Notes: generated by a model not told the origin, from the sequence alone. 39,104 nt of DNA from Rhizobium sp. CSW-27 (GCF_018760785.1 NZ_JAHHZO010000024.1:1-39104), one strand, 5' to 3'. Positions 16,145 to 23,651 are shown, counted from the stretch's first letter. A program made the numbers and translations.

Positions 16145-16198
16145 ATCGGACAAAAAAGTCCGATCATGCTTGACAATCGGACAAAAAAGTCCGATATT
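16145..16198 (+). promoter_or_regulatory. hicAB promoter with two identical palindromic operators
   Basis: Two exact copies of a 20-bp palindrome (ATCGGAC-N6-GTCCGAT, spacer AAAAAA) lie at 16145-16164 and 16176-16195, 31 bp apart, i.e. about three helical turns. The second lies in the spacer of a promoter with -35 TTGACA (16170-16175) and -10 GATATT (16193-16198, 17-bp spacer). HicB antitoxins bind palindromes at their own promoter, so this should be the autoregulatory site. The first copy could also affect leftward transcription of the gene ending at 15791. Confidence 0.85.
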
Positions 16199-16222
16199 GT
16201 CTTCATTGAAACGGAGACAGTT

Positions 16223-16420
16223 ATGGATAAGCGGGATCGCTTCATCGCCGAACTAAGAGAGGAAGCCAAAGCCTTGGGCCTCGCCTTTCGGGTCAACAAA
16301 AACAAGGGCAAAGGAGGGCATGCAACGGTGTTCTTAGGAGACCGCTTCACCACCCTCCCCAGCCGGGAAATAGACCCGAAAACAGCAGCGAAGATCAGAA
16401 AGGGACTGGGGCTCAAATGA
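16223..16420 (+). CDS. hicA: HicA-type mRNA interferase toxin
   Basis: A 65-residue toxin of normal HicA length. The dsRBD-like fold is suggested by the first helix (RFIAELREEAKALGL), then basic strands with GKGGHATVF; His33 is the expected catalytic residue. The end (IDPKTAAKIRKGLGLK) matches the last helix of HicA. It cuts mRNA when free of HicB. A GGAG site lies 8 nt upstream of ATG 16223. The cassette runs against the surrounding minus-strand operon and has its own promoter, as expected of a mobile toxin-antitoxin module. Confidence 0.87.
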   Translation: MDKRDRFIAELREEAKALGLAFRVNKNKGKGGHATVFLGDRFTTLPSREIDPKTAAKIRKGLGLK

Positions 16421-16482
16421 GCCCCAACCCTGACCCCGCACATGACACAGGGCCAATCGCGGCCAAACTTGGAGCTAACACG

Positions 16483-16911
16483 ATGAAATTCTACTCTTAT
16501 GCAGCGAACTTCGAGCCGGCCGAGGAAGATGGCGTTTTCCTCGTCACGTTTGACGACGTGCCTGAAGCAATCACCCAGGGCGATGACATGCGCGATGCCC
16601 GTGAGTCGGCCGCAGATGCCCTTGGCGTTGCCCTGCTGACCTACATCGAGCTTGGTCGGCCCCTGCCTGAAGCCAAGGCACGCGGCCCCATGATCGCCCC
16701 TGATCCGGACGTGGCCGCGAAAATCGCGGTTATCGAAACCTTCCGCGAAAGCGGCATGACGCGCACGGAACTGGCCCGCCAGCTCGGCAAGGATGAAAAG
16801 GAGGTTCGCCGCATTCTTGATCCCAATCATCGGACCAAGATCCAGGCGCTCACGGACACTCTCGCTGTCATGGGCAAGCGCCTGGTCATCGGCCTTGAGG
16901 CTGCCGAATAG
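16483..16911 (+). CDS. hicB: HicB-type antitoxin
   Basis: A 142-residue antitoxin. I chose ATG 16483 because GGAG lies 8 nt upstream and the HicB fold starts here (MKFYSYAANFEPAEEDG). An earlier ATG at 16417, overlapping the hicA stop as ATGA, would add 22 residues without family similarity. The N-terminal partial RNase H fold includes FLVTFDDVPEAITQGDD (about residues 19-35); the C-terminal half carries a helix-turn-helix (MTRTELARQLGKDEKEVRRIL, about 94-114) that would bind the two operators upstream. It neutralises HicA and represses the operon. Confidence 0.87.
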   Translation: MKFYSYAANFEPAEEDGVFLVTFDDVPEAITQGDDMRDARESAADALGVALLTYIELGRPLPEAKARGPMIAPDPDVAAKIAVIETFRESGMTRTELARQLGKDEKEVRRILDPNHRTKIQALTDTLAVMGKRLVIGLEAAE

Positions 16912-16946
16912 TGAGGCAATGGACTGCAGGCAGGAGCGGGTGCCGT

Positions 16947-17489
16947 TCATCGGGCGGCACCCCTCAGCCATGATTCATAGTCGCCGCGCAGGTCGATCCA
17001 TGCCGCTTGCGCGCGTGCATCCTCGTTCAGCGCCCGCTTTGTCGTGATCCCGAGCAAGTCCTTCAGTCGGCCATCCGCCGCCTTTTCGTCGCGCACAGGC
17101 CCGCCCTCGCCGCGCGTCTCCAGGAAGCGCTGAAACGGTCGTTCCTTGATCAGCATCGCCGCATTGGTGGTGAAATCACCATCCTTCAGCGGTTTGTCGC
17201 GCCCCAGCTCCCGCCGCAACTGTCGCAGCGCTGCCACCGATCGGCCGCGCACCCGAAACAGCAGCCGCAGAATATCCAGCGCCCCGCACAGCAGTTCGAT
17301 TTCATCCGGCAGGGCGCCCTGCCCCAGCTCGCACAGCACCACCTCTTCGCCCGTCTGGCGCCGTGTCGTCACGGTCATGCGGCCGTCACTGGCAACGATG
17401 CCCCACTCGTCGAAGGCCATCCGTTCCGCCATGTTGCCGAGCCGGATAAGGCGCGCCTTGTCATGCTCCAGAGCGGTGTCCAACGTCAT
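16947..17489 (-). CDS. Unknown phage protein
   Basis: A 180-residue protein starting at ATG 17489, which overlaps the upstream stop as ATGA. It contains a beta-like N-terminal part (RMAFDEWGIVASDGRMTVTTRR) and helical, Arg-rich C-terminal parts. The pattern RPFQRFLETRGEGGPVRDEKAADGRL, with KRALNED, hints at a nucleic-acid partner, but I recognise no family. It is part of a tightly coupled early block with the two methyltransferase-like genes. Confidence 0.65.
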   Translation of the reverse strand: MTLDTALEHDKARLIRLGNMAERMAFDEWGIVASDGRMTVTTRRQTGEEVVLCELGQGALPDEIELLCGALDILRLLFRVRGRSVAALRQLRRELGRDKPLKDGDFTTNAAMLIKERPFQRFLETRGEGGPVRDEKAADGRLKDLLGITTKRALNEDARAQAAWIDLRGDYESWLRGAAR

Positions 17490-18148
17490 GCCGCCACCTC
17501 TTCCGAAACAGGCCCGCCCCATTGCGCGGCCATGGCGTCGGCAAGCCCCTGGAACGTCAGGCTGCGGATCTTCCAGCGATCGGGCGTGTCCGGCGCCCGG
17601 TGGATGTGTGACCATTCCTTGTGTGCATCCGTCCCCGGAGCAGGAGGCGTCAGCCTGTTGGTCGGCACAAGGCAGGGCAGGTTCCGCAGGTAAAGGCTCG
17701 TGGCCTTGAAGGCGGCATCACCGAACCACCAGGGCTGGACGGTCTGGGCAGGCGGCTGGTAATTGGCGATCCGCTCCTTTGCGTAGCGGTGCATGATCGG
17801 ATTTTCGACCGCGACCCGCTCGATCGGCGCATTCCAGCAGGCCGAAAACAGGTTCGCCCCTTCATCCAGTTCCCGCCACATCTCCGGCAATGTGCGGCCA
17901 GGCGGCGGCACTTTCAGCCACCGCACGCCGCTGTTGCACAGCCGCGTGCATGGCGGGTGCATGACAGCCAGCATGTCCCAGCCATCGGCCAGAATATCGC
18001 GAATGTCGCAGACGATATGCCGGTTGCTGCCGTCATCGGCCGGCAACAGGTCACACGACCAGGCGTCATGCCCAAGGGCCGAGAACGCGCGCCGGACACG
18101 GCCGGACATCTCACACCCGACGAGGACCTTCAGAGGGCGCCTTGTCAT
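17486..18148 (-). CDS. Cytosine-methyltransferase-like (C5-type fold) protein
   Basis: A 220-residue protein starting at ATG 18148 (MTRRPLKV), ATGA-coupled to the upstream gene. KVLVGCEMSGRVRRAFSALG resembles motif I of C5 DNA methyltransferases, SCDLLPADD follows as motif II, and MHPPCTRLCNSG carries the Pro-Pro-Cys of motif IV. VENPIMHRYA resembles the ENV motif VI. The target recognition region is very short, so this is either a minimal phage methyltransferase or a relative without methylation activity. Together with the adjacent MT-A70 gene it points to self-modification of phage DNA. Confidence 0.65.
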   Translation of the reverse strand: MTRRPLKVLVGCEMSGRVRRAFSALGHDAWSCDLLPADDGSNRHIVCDIRDILADGWDMLAVMHPPCTRLCNSGVRWLKVPPPGRTLPEMWRELDEGANLFSACWNAPIERVAVENPIMHRYAKERIANYQPPAQTVQPWWFGDAAFKATSLYLRNLPCLVPTNRLTPPAPGTDAHKEWSHIHRAPDTPDRWKIRSLTFQGLADAMAAQWGGPVSEEVAA

Positions 18149-19467
18149 CGCACCCCCGCCTGATTGCCCCAGAAACTCCAAGCGCCATTCAGCCGGACGT
18201 CGCCATCGGCCAGACTTTCACGGCGCTGGAAAAGCTCCAGCTTCGGAACGCCCGGAAAATACTGCTCTATGGTTTTTGCGAAAAATTCCGGTTTGGCGCT
18301 GTGCGGCCCCTTCGCCTCGCGATGCACGGTCTGTGTCTGGGTTCCCATCAGCGGTGCAACAGGCTTTCCCCTTTTGCCGATCAGCAGCAGTTCATGCCGG
18401 TCGCGCCCCCAATAGCCGGTTCCGGCAATTTCCTTGTCCCAGATCCAGTGATGCACATAGGTGAAGCCCCAGGCCTCCATCACGCGCAATCCATCCGGCA
18501 ACATGGGGTTGGTCGCCCACAGAAACAGCACGGCATCCGCCTTGGCCGGCGCGCCGATCTCGGCAAACAGATCGCAGATCGCCCCGGTCGGCATGGTCGG
18601 GTAATGGTTTTCTGCGCTCTTTTCGCGTCCGGTTACCTCGGACCGCACGCCGAATTGCCAGGGCGGATCAGCATAGATGATCGGATATTTTTGCTTGACC
18701 TGCCCCGCCGTCGCCCCGCCATTCGCCTGCACGAAGCTCATATGCGTCAGCCGTACAGCGTGACGAACCTCGGAGAGCTTGCGACGGTTTTCCTTTGTAT
18801 GCGCCGCCTTCTGCTTTTCTTCCGCAAGGGCGGCATCGACATAGAGAATCTGCTTGTCCGGATCGATCTGCTTCAGCCGGTCAAGAAAAGCGCCACTGTC
18901 CAGCCGCGTTCCGCGCAGGCGGTGCAGGGCCATTTCGGTAATTTTCTCACCGCGCGATGCATCGCGTTCGATGGTGCGCCGGTCGCGGCCGGTCGCTTCG
19001 GCGGTTGCAACGGCAAAGGCGCGCGACGGATCATTCAAAACGACAGGATGTCGTTTTGATCGGCGGTCACCACCCTGCCCCGTCTCGGGATGCCGCAGCA
19101 GATAGATTTCCTTGCGCCGCGCCGTAAACAGCGCCCGGTCACCGGCCGTCAGTTCGGCACGGCACAGGTTCTCGTCAATCTCCCAAAGCTCGGCATCCAG
19201 CGCATCCCCCTCGATCACGAAGGCCGCTATCCATTCCTCGCCCAGCTGTCGCATCGCCTCCAGCCGGTGCATCCCCGCCACCAGGGCCAGCTGGTCCGTG
19301 CCGTCTGCACCGGCCGGGATAACGCGCAGGGTAATCGGCGTCTTCAGCCCGATCTCGCGGATCGAGGCCTTGATCGCATCAACCTTGGCCTGGTCGAAAT
19401 AGCGCAGCCGTTTCCCGATCTGGACGGCCGCAATCTCGACGGATTCGATATCCCGCCGCCGCGCCAT
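18145..19467 (-). CDS. ParB-like domain fused to MT-A70 family methyltransferase
   Basis: A 440-residue fusion. Residues about 5-110 form a ParB/Srx N-terminal domain (VQIGKRLRYFDQAKVDAIKAS, then LVAGMHRLEAMRQLG at 62-76). Residues about 110-240 look like a helix-turn-helix/linker (GRDRRTIERDASRG). The C-terminal part is an MT-A70 adenine methyltransferase with the catalytic DPPW at 267-270 (YADPPWQFG), and later VLFLWATNPM and RDRHELLLIGKRGKP. The family transfers a methyl group from SAM to N6 of adenine. The ParB-like part may give sequence choice or NTP-dependent loading. It is coupled (TGATG) to a second ParB-like gene upstream. Confidence 0.87.
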   Translation of the reverse strand: MARRRDIESVEIAAVQIGKRLRYFDQAKVDAIKASIREIGLKTPITLRVIPAGADGTDQLALVAGMHRLEAMRQLGEEWIAAFVIEGDALDAELWEIDENLCRAELTAGDRALFTARRKEIYLLRHPETGQGGDRRSKRHPVVLNDPSRAFAVATAEATGRDRRTIERDASRGEKITEMALHRLRGTRLDSGAFLDRLKQIDPDKQILYVDAALAEEKQKAAHTKENRRKLSEVRHAVRLTHMSFVQANGGATAGQVKQKYPIIYADPPWQFGVRSEVTGREKSAENHYPTMPTGAICDLFAEIGAPAKADAVLFLWATNPMLPDGLRVMEAWGFTYVHHWIWDKEIAGTGYWGRDRHELLLIGKRGKPVAPLMGTQTQTVHREAKGPHSAKPEFFAKTIEQYFPGVPKLELFQRRESLADGDVRLNGAWSFWGNQAGVR

Positions 19468-20552
19468 CAGTCGAGCCTCGGAAAGGCTTCGCCCTCGAAA
19501 TGCGGCCAGCGCAGCACGCTGGCGCCACGCCCGGTGCGGAAGGCATTGAACGCCTTGATAAACACTGCCGCCTGCTCCAGCGCCACCATACGGTTGCCAC
19601 GCCGCGTCTGCGCCAGATGGTTCATGAACCTTTTGCGCAGCACGAAAACCGGATCACGGTCGGAGTCGAGGCCGATTCCCGTCGTCAGCGCATGAAGAAA
19701 GCTGTCCAGCACGTTTTGCCTGGTCCGGCCGCAGACATAGGCCGCGCCGGCAATATAGCCCTTCGAAAGCTGAAACTGCCTCGCCAGCTTGTCGGTCGCC
19801 GACAATGCGTCACGAATGGCCGGATTGCTGTCCAGCGTATCCATCATCTCCTCAGGAGAGGGATAATTGCCTGCCACCCGCTGGCCATCATACAGCCACA
19901 CAAAGGAGATGGCCGTTGCGAGCGCGTTTGTGCGCTTCTCCCCATACATGGAAAGGATGTTCCCCGGCGTTCTGGCCGCGCCCTGATCCACGGTGTGGCG
20001 GCTGTCGCGATCGACACCAAAGGTCAGCACCATCGGCACGGTCGCGGCACTGCCGATCACGGCATTCAGCCGGTGCTGCCCGTCATTCAGCACCCCGCCT
20101 CGCGAAACAATGATCGCTTCGCCATTCAGCAGCCATTCGCCGCGCCGCATGGCGTCGGCATAGGCGCGCACAGACCGCTTCGGACCTTCGATCCGCAAAG
20201 GCCGATTATCCTCATTTGTCGAAAGAAGTCGCGCCGCAAGATCAGGCGTCATATCCACGACGACGCTGAAAACCTCACGCTCGCCACGCTCGATCCAGGC
20301 CCTCAGATTGTCGCTTGCCGCAGTGGGATGCGCATCCATCACGGCGGAAGATTTTGAAAGGCGACGAGGATAGGAATTCATCAGCGGTTTCTCCTTTGTG
20401 AGCCGGTAATCGGCGGAAACAATCAGGGCGGCCACGTGCGGAGCCGAATGCCCGCGCCGCAGAAACCGGGCCGCGACACGCGCATCGAATGGAAAATTGG
20501 AAAAGGCGATCGCCATGCGAACGACGGCCGGCAGGGCGTCAAAGGCCTCCAT
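19467..20552 (-). CDS. ParB-like phage protein with N-terminal extension
   Basis: Reading from ATG 20552 gives 361 residues. The last 304 form a phage ParB-like domain protein: LLSTNEDNRPLRIEGPKRSVRAYADAM, then NGEAIIVSRGGVLNDGQHRLNAV (the ParB-type DGQHR) and GVDRDSRHTVDQGAARTPG. Many phage relatives begin at the equivalent of Met at 20381. That ATG has AAGGAG 9 nt upstream, written in the codons for Lys-Glu. The first 57 residues (MEAFDALPAVVRMAIAF... HVAALIVSADYRL) look like a separate small phage protein whose stop codon was lost. ATG 20552 is itself coupled to the Rieske gene by TGATG. Two products, long and short, are possible. Confidence 0.75.
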   Translation of the reverse strand: MEAFDALPAVVRMAIAFSNFPFDARVAARFLRRGHSAPHVAALIVSADYRLTKEKPLMNSYPRRLSKSSAVMDAHPTAASDNLRAWIERGEREVFSVVVDMTPDLAARLLSTNEDNRPLRIEGPKRSVRAYADAMRRGEWLLNGEAIIVSRGGVLNDGQHRLNAVIGSAATVPMVLTFGVDRDSRHTVDQGAARTPGNILSMYGEKRTNALATAISFVWLYDGQRVAGNYPSPEEMMDTLDSNPAIRDALSATDKLARQFQLSKGYIAGAAYVCGRTRQNVLDSFLHALTTGIGLDSDRDPVFVLRKRFMNHLAQTRRGNRMVALEQAAVFIKAFNAFRTGRGASVLRWPHFEGEAFPRLD

Positions 20553-21106
20553 CAAGCGCCCTCCCGCGGCAGAACCTTGCCCGTGTGGGCATCAATGCGC
20601 AGAAGGTGAAGCGGGCACTGGATCACCCCTTCTCTGGCCACATGGTCGGCCAACGGCACGGCGCGGTGCGGGCACACCCACCCACGGCCGTCATGCTTGG
20701 CCTGACGCCCCGCATATTCGTCGTGCAGGCACTGGAAGCCCTTGTTTCGGGAAACCTGTTCCATCAGCTGGGGCGTATAGGGGTTTTCCGTCCGGCGGCA
20801 CTTGCGCCGCTTCCAGATCGGGTCAGGCAGGCCATCCGCGTTCAGCCGGATATTGACCTGCAGGGGGGCGACCGCGACCTGACACCAGAACCAGTCATCA
20901 TCACTCCGGCCGAAGCTCGGCATGAACCGGGCGTCGAGATGGTAATGCGTGGGGTCGAAATTGAGGCAGTGTCGGTCATTGTGCCGGGGGCCGATCACCG
21001 GCCAGTCGCGCACACCATAGGGCTTCCACTCTCCTCGCACCGTGGGCACAAGGTAGAAAACGCCAACCTCGACTGGCGCTGTCAGCTGGTCCAGACGAGC
21101 GGTCAT
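20552..21106 (-). CDS. Phage Rieske-type [2Fe-2S] protein
   Basis: A 184-residue protein starting at ATG 21106, TGATG-coupled to the upstream gene. The C-terminal 45 residues carry a full Rieske motif: Cys145-x-His147, 16 residues, then Cys164-x2-His167 (CPHRAVPLADH ... CPLHLLRIDAHTGK). This should bind a [2Fe-2S] cluster with two Cys and two His. The N-terminal 120 residues (YLVPTVRGEW; WPVIGPRHNDRH; FDPTHYHLDARF) are rich in His and aromatic residues and might bind another metal or a partner. No oxygenase catalytic domain is present. It sits next to DNA methylation genes; electron transfer to a nucleotide- or DNA-modifying enzyme, or redox sensing, is conceivable. Confidence 0.8.
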   Translation of the reverse strand: MTARLDQLTAPVEVGVFYLVPTVRGEWKPYGVRDWPVIGPRHNDRHCLNFDPTHYHLDARFMPSFGRSDDDWFWCQVAVAPLQVNIRLNADGLPDPIWKRRKCRRTENPYTPQLMEQVSRNKGFQCLHDEYAGRQAKHDGRGWVCPHRAVPLADHVAREGVIQCPLHLLRIDAHTGKVLPREGA

Positions 21107-21351
21107 CAATGCGCCCTCATCAGCCGGTCGAGATAGGCCTGTCCCGTTCCCGTCAGCCGCACGGTCTTTCCATCCGGGGAGATGCGCACGTACCCGCCCT
21201 CGCAGCATGCGGCGGCGCTTTGCCGATGCGCCAGGGTGACCAGCGACAGGCAGCCGCCCGCGATCCGCACCGCACGCAGAAAGGCGCGGTCCAGATCGGA
21301 CAGCGGCACGGTGATGACCGGCAAAGCTTTCGTCTGGGAGGTGGCATCCAT
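21106..21351 (-). CDS. Small winged-helix-like protein
   Basis: An 81-residue protein from ATG 21351. The pattern DLDRAFLRAVRIAGGCLSLVTLAH, then GGYVRISPDGKTVRLTGTGQAYL, resembles the helix-helix-wing order of a small winged-helix domain. It lies between the CII-like and Rieske genes and is 3 bp after the former. A DNA-binding role is an inference; no exact family recognised. Confidence 0.65.
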   Translation of the reverse strand: MDATSQTKALPVITVPLSDLDRAFLRAVRIAGGCLSLVTLAHRQSAAACCEGGYVRISPDGKTVRLTGTGQAYLDRLMRAH

Positions 21352-21354
21352 GGT

Positions 21355-21819
21355 TCAGCCCTCCCCGATATTGCGCTTGAGATCGTCAATCTCGCGCTGC
21401 AGGTCGCTCAGTTCGGCCATGACCTTCCGGGCATCGTCGCGGCTCACCCGCCCGTCAGCCAGCGCCGCCTGGATGGCCCGCACCACGTCCATGGCCTCGA
21501 CCATGAAATCGACTGCATCACCATCCACCACCCGCCGCGATGCGCCGGCCGGCGGCACCCGTGGCACCAGGTCATACCCCAGCAGTTCCGCCATTTTTGC
21601 CGTGACCACCGGCTGGCGTGCTGCCCGGTCGAGGTCGATCGCCACGTCGATCGGCATGCAGGTATCGAGGTTGTCCGCGCCGTCACTGGCATATTTGCTC
21701 AGTGTCGAGACACGAACGCGCGTCGTCAGCGCGAACAGAGACACGCCGCCGGCCAGTGAATAGGCCACTTCGACGGCTCGCTTCAGGGACAGATAGGCCA
21801 CTTCTGAGAACGGACGCAC
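21355..21819 (-). CDS. CII-like phage regulatory protein
   Basis: A 154-residue protein starting at GTG 21819, supported by GGAGG 6 nt upstream. The arrangement of an N-terminal helical domain (SLKRAVEVAYSLAGGVSLFALTTRVRVSTLSKYAS), then MPIDVAIDLDRAARQPVVTAKMAELLGYDLVP, resembles phage regulatory protein CII (PF06892 type), where the second part is the conserved dimerisation region. The C-terminus is a coiled coil (SDLQREIDDLKRN). Its position after the Cro-like gene in the early leftward operon agrees with a role in the lysis-lysogeny choice. The family assignment is from pattern only. Confidence 0.6.
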   Translation of the reverse strand: MRPFSEVAYLSLKRAVEVAYSLAGGVSLFALTTRVRVSTLSKYASDGADNLDTCMPIDVAIDLDRAARQPVVTAKMAELLGYDLVPRVPPAGASRRVVDGDAVDFMVEAMDVVRAIQAALADGRVSRDDARKVMAELSDLQREIDDLKRNIGEG

Positions 21820-21946
21820 CGGAACCTCCAGTTCAATGAAAAATTGCGGGGAAAGGATTCAGTGAACGGCGCGCCATCGCGCGATAGCGTGCCGGTCAGA
21901 TCAGCGATGGATTGAGGGGCCAAAAATCAAACGACACGAAGAGGAC

Positions 21947-21978
21947 GCCCGACGCGCCGGGAGGAAAGCGCGTCGGGC
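21947..21978 (-). repeat. Strong hairpin in the leader between cro-like and CII-like genes
   Basis: A perfect 10-bp stem (GCCCGACGCG at 21947-21956 and CGCGTCGGGC at 21969-21978) with a 12-nt loop lies in the 227-bp gap downstream of the Cro-like gene. No run of T follows on either strand, so it is not an ordinary intrinsic terminator. It could be a Rho-linked or antitermination site, or protect the RNA. Otherwise the gap shows nothing coding. Confidence 0.6.
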
Positions 21979-22046
21979 AACGTGCGCAGCCAAGCTTGAA
22001 AGGCGCGCATCGATATGAAGGGGGTTTGACGATCGGCGGCGGCCCA

Positions 22047-22241
22047 TTATTCGCCCGCCTCTTTTTTGCTCATCGCCGTCAAAATGCGTCGGCGCGTGGA
22101 ACTTCGCGGCTCACGACCATCTCTCAACTGAAAGACGAATAGTGGATCACCGGCAAACCTGCGGCCGAAAAGCGTCGGGCTGATGCCTTCGGCCTCCAGA
22201 TACTGCTCAACCTTTAACTTGAAGGTTTCGACGTCCGACAC
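22047..22241 (-). CDS. Cro-like small DNA-binding protein
   Basis: A 64-residue protein. I chose GTG 22241, with GGAG 7 nt upstream; the frame is open further up but runs through the operators. It has a helix-turn-helix-like pattern: VETFKLKVEQYLEAEGISPTLFG, then DPLFVFQLRDGREPRSSTRRRILTAM. This form is common in rhizobia for small Cro/C1-type regulators. It is divergent from the CI-type repressor gene across an 83-bp operator region and begins the leftward early operon, the position of Cro. Confidence 0.7.
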   Translation of the reverse strand: MSDVETFKLKVEQYLEAEGISPTLFGRRFAGDPLFVFQLRDGREPRSSTRRRILTAMSKKEAGE

Positions 22242-22251
22242 AGGGCGCTCC

Positions 22252-22326
22252 AATAGGACTATCACTATTAATGATAGGTACAATCCTATTCGCCATTAGT
22301 CAAATCCTATGCAAGTGGTTTCCTAT
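22252..22326. promoter_or_regulatory. Operator region between cro-like and repressor genes
   Basis: Copies of the hexamer TCCTAT lie at 22284-22289, 22305-22310 and 22321-22326 (the last covers the repressor start codon), and its complement ATAGGA at 22253-22258. A further inverted repeat (CTATCA / TGATAG) lies at about 22259-22277. A -10-like TACAAT (22279-22284) faces the repressor gene and lacks a good -35, as in promoters needing activator. A minus-strand -35-like TTGACT lies at about 22297-22302 for the cro-like gene. These are likely binding sites of the repressor and the Cro-like protein. Confidence 0.65.
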
Positions 22327-23008
22327 GGACCCTGTACGCAAAATCATTTTGAAGCGGATCAAAGAGCGCGGCCTCACCTACAAGGTGATTTCCGAGCAGC
22401 TAGGGAAGAATCCAGCCTACATGCAGCAGTTTATGGAGCGTAATGTCCCCTTGAAGCTCAAAGAGGATGTACGCGCACGACTTTCGGAAATACTTGATAT
22501 ATCAGAGAAGGAACTAGGTGCGCCAGCGCTTGCCGGCCATACTGGGTCCAGAACAAATGACATGGTTCCGGAAATAAGCTTGGTCGCGGGACTCGGCGGC
22601 GGCGGGGTCGCCGCAACAGAAGTCGACCATAAGAATGGCATAACGTTTGCCCGCGAAACAATTCGAGACTATTGGCGATTGCCGGATTGGATGGTGAAGC
22701 GCATGGCAGCCAATGCCGGGGCGCTGGCTTGCTTCCCTGTTCAAGGTGACTCAATGCAGCCGACGATTTGCGACGGAGACGTGATCTTCGTCGATACGCG
22801 CCATCGGGTGCCATCTCCTCCTGGAGTTTACGCATTGGCAGACGAGTTCGGAGGCGTCATTGTCAAGCGTCTGGAGGTCACGTCCAGACCAGGCGACGAG
22901 ATAGTTCGTGTTCGTATAGCATCAGATAACCCGCGCCACCTGGAGCGCGAGTTGAACTTGGACGAGATTCATATTGTTGGCAGGTATGTCGGCCGGTTTA
23001 CTATCTAG
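22325..23008 (+). CDS. CI-type repressor, S24/LexA-like self-cleaving
   Basis: A 227-residue repressor starting at ATG 22325. The N-terminal 65 residues hold a helix-turn-helix (LTYKVISEQLGKNPAYMQQF). The C-terminal S24 peptidase domain has the nucleophile Ser143 in GDSMQPTI and the general base Lys181 in VIVKRLE, with a probable cleavage bond Ala88-Gly89 (LVAGLGGGG). RecA-stimulated cleavage would induce the lytic cycle after DNA damage. It faces the Cro-like gene across shared operators, and the same TCCTAT motif is found at the second promoter region near 23760. The 3' end overlaps the lipoprotein gene by 8 bp. Confidence 0.92.
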   Translation: MDPVRKIILKRIKERGLTYKVISEQLGKNPAYMQQFMERNVPLKLKEDVRARLSEILDISEKELGAPALAGHTGSRTNDMVPEISLVAGLGGGGVAATEVDHKNGITFARETIRDYWRLPDWMVKRMAANAGALACFPVQGDSMQPTICDGDVIFVDTRHRVPSPPGVYALADEFGGVIVKRLEVTSRPGDEIVRVRIASDNPRHLERELNLDEIHIVGRYVGRFTI

Positions 23009-23651
23009 AAACACCCGTCCGCACGCGGTCGGAATTCACAAGGGCTTCACCCAGCCTACCAAGCACCTGCTTTAGTGCGGCCTCAGCTGAGTCGGTCATC
23101 GATTTCGAGCCACCCTCACACATAAATCCGGCATCGGACTGGCCGCGGCCACTGCCAGACACTGTAGCGCCAAGCAATCGTCCGTTGACCCCGTCAACGA
23201 CGATCGACGCCGAGATCTCAACTTCCGTTTCGATACCGGCCGACCAGAAGCCAGGCACCACCCTGAGGCGACCGTCGAGGCTTTCTCCACGGACTATGAT
23301 AATCCCGCGCGCACCACGAGCCCTCAACTCGCCTCTATCGACAGGCGTATTAACGACCTCCATTTCGCTTACCAAGTTTGACATGGTTTTCCGGACGGAA
23401 TTTCCGAAGCTTGAGTTCACATCCAGAGGGTAAGTATGAGCTGAGCAATTAAAATCTGAAGGCTTTATAGGCTTATTAAGGGCGCTTCCATCGACATATA
23501 GAAGATATTTGCCTGCGAGCTTGTCGCCGTAAGAAGAATAAATATTGTAAGTGGCAACAGGCATAGGCTTGGCGTTGTATTGGCAGCCAGCCGCAGCAGT
23601 CAGGGCAGCGGCCGCCAGAAGGCATCGCGCGCCCTTGTATAGAACAATCAT
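23001..23651 (-). CDS. Putative lipoprotein (moron candidate)
   Basis: A 216-residue protein from ATG 23651 with GGGGGAAG just upstream. The N-terminus is a lipoprotein signal: basic MIVLYKGAR, hydrophobic core LLAAAALTAA, then AGC with Cys23 as the modified residue. The mature part has a VVVDGVNGRLLGATVSG segment and a STEM-like SKSMTDSAEAALKQVLGRLG end, similar in style to outer membrane lipoproteins of the Rhizobiaceae, but I recognise no family. It lies convergent to the repressor, has its own upstream hairpin and possible promoter (TTGACA at 23715-23710), and is probably expressed in the lysogen. An envelope-level exclusion or host-conversion role is an inference. Confidence 0.7.
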   Translation of the reverse strand: MIVLYKGARCLLAAAALTAAAGCQYNAKPMPVATYNIYSSYGDKLAGKYLLYVDGSALNKPIKPSDFNCSAHTYPLDVNSSFGNSVRKTMSNLVSEMEVVNTPVDRGELRARGARGIIIVRGESLDGRLRVVPGFWSAGIETEVEISASIVVDGVNGRLLGATVSGSGRGQSDAGFMCEGGSKSMTDSAEAALKQVLGRLGEALVNSDRVRTGVSR

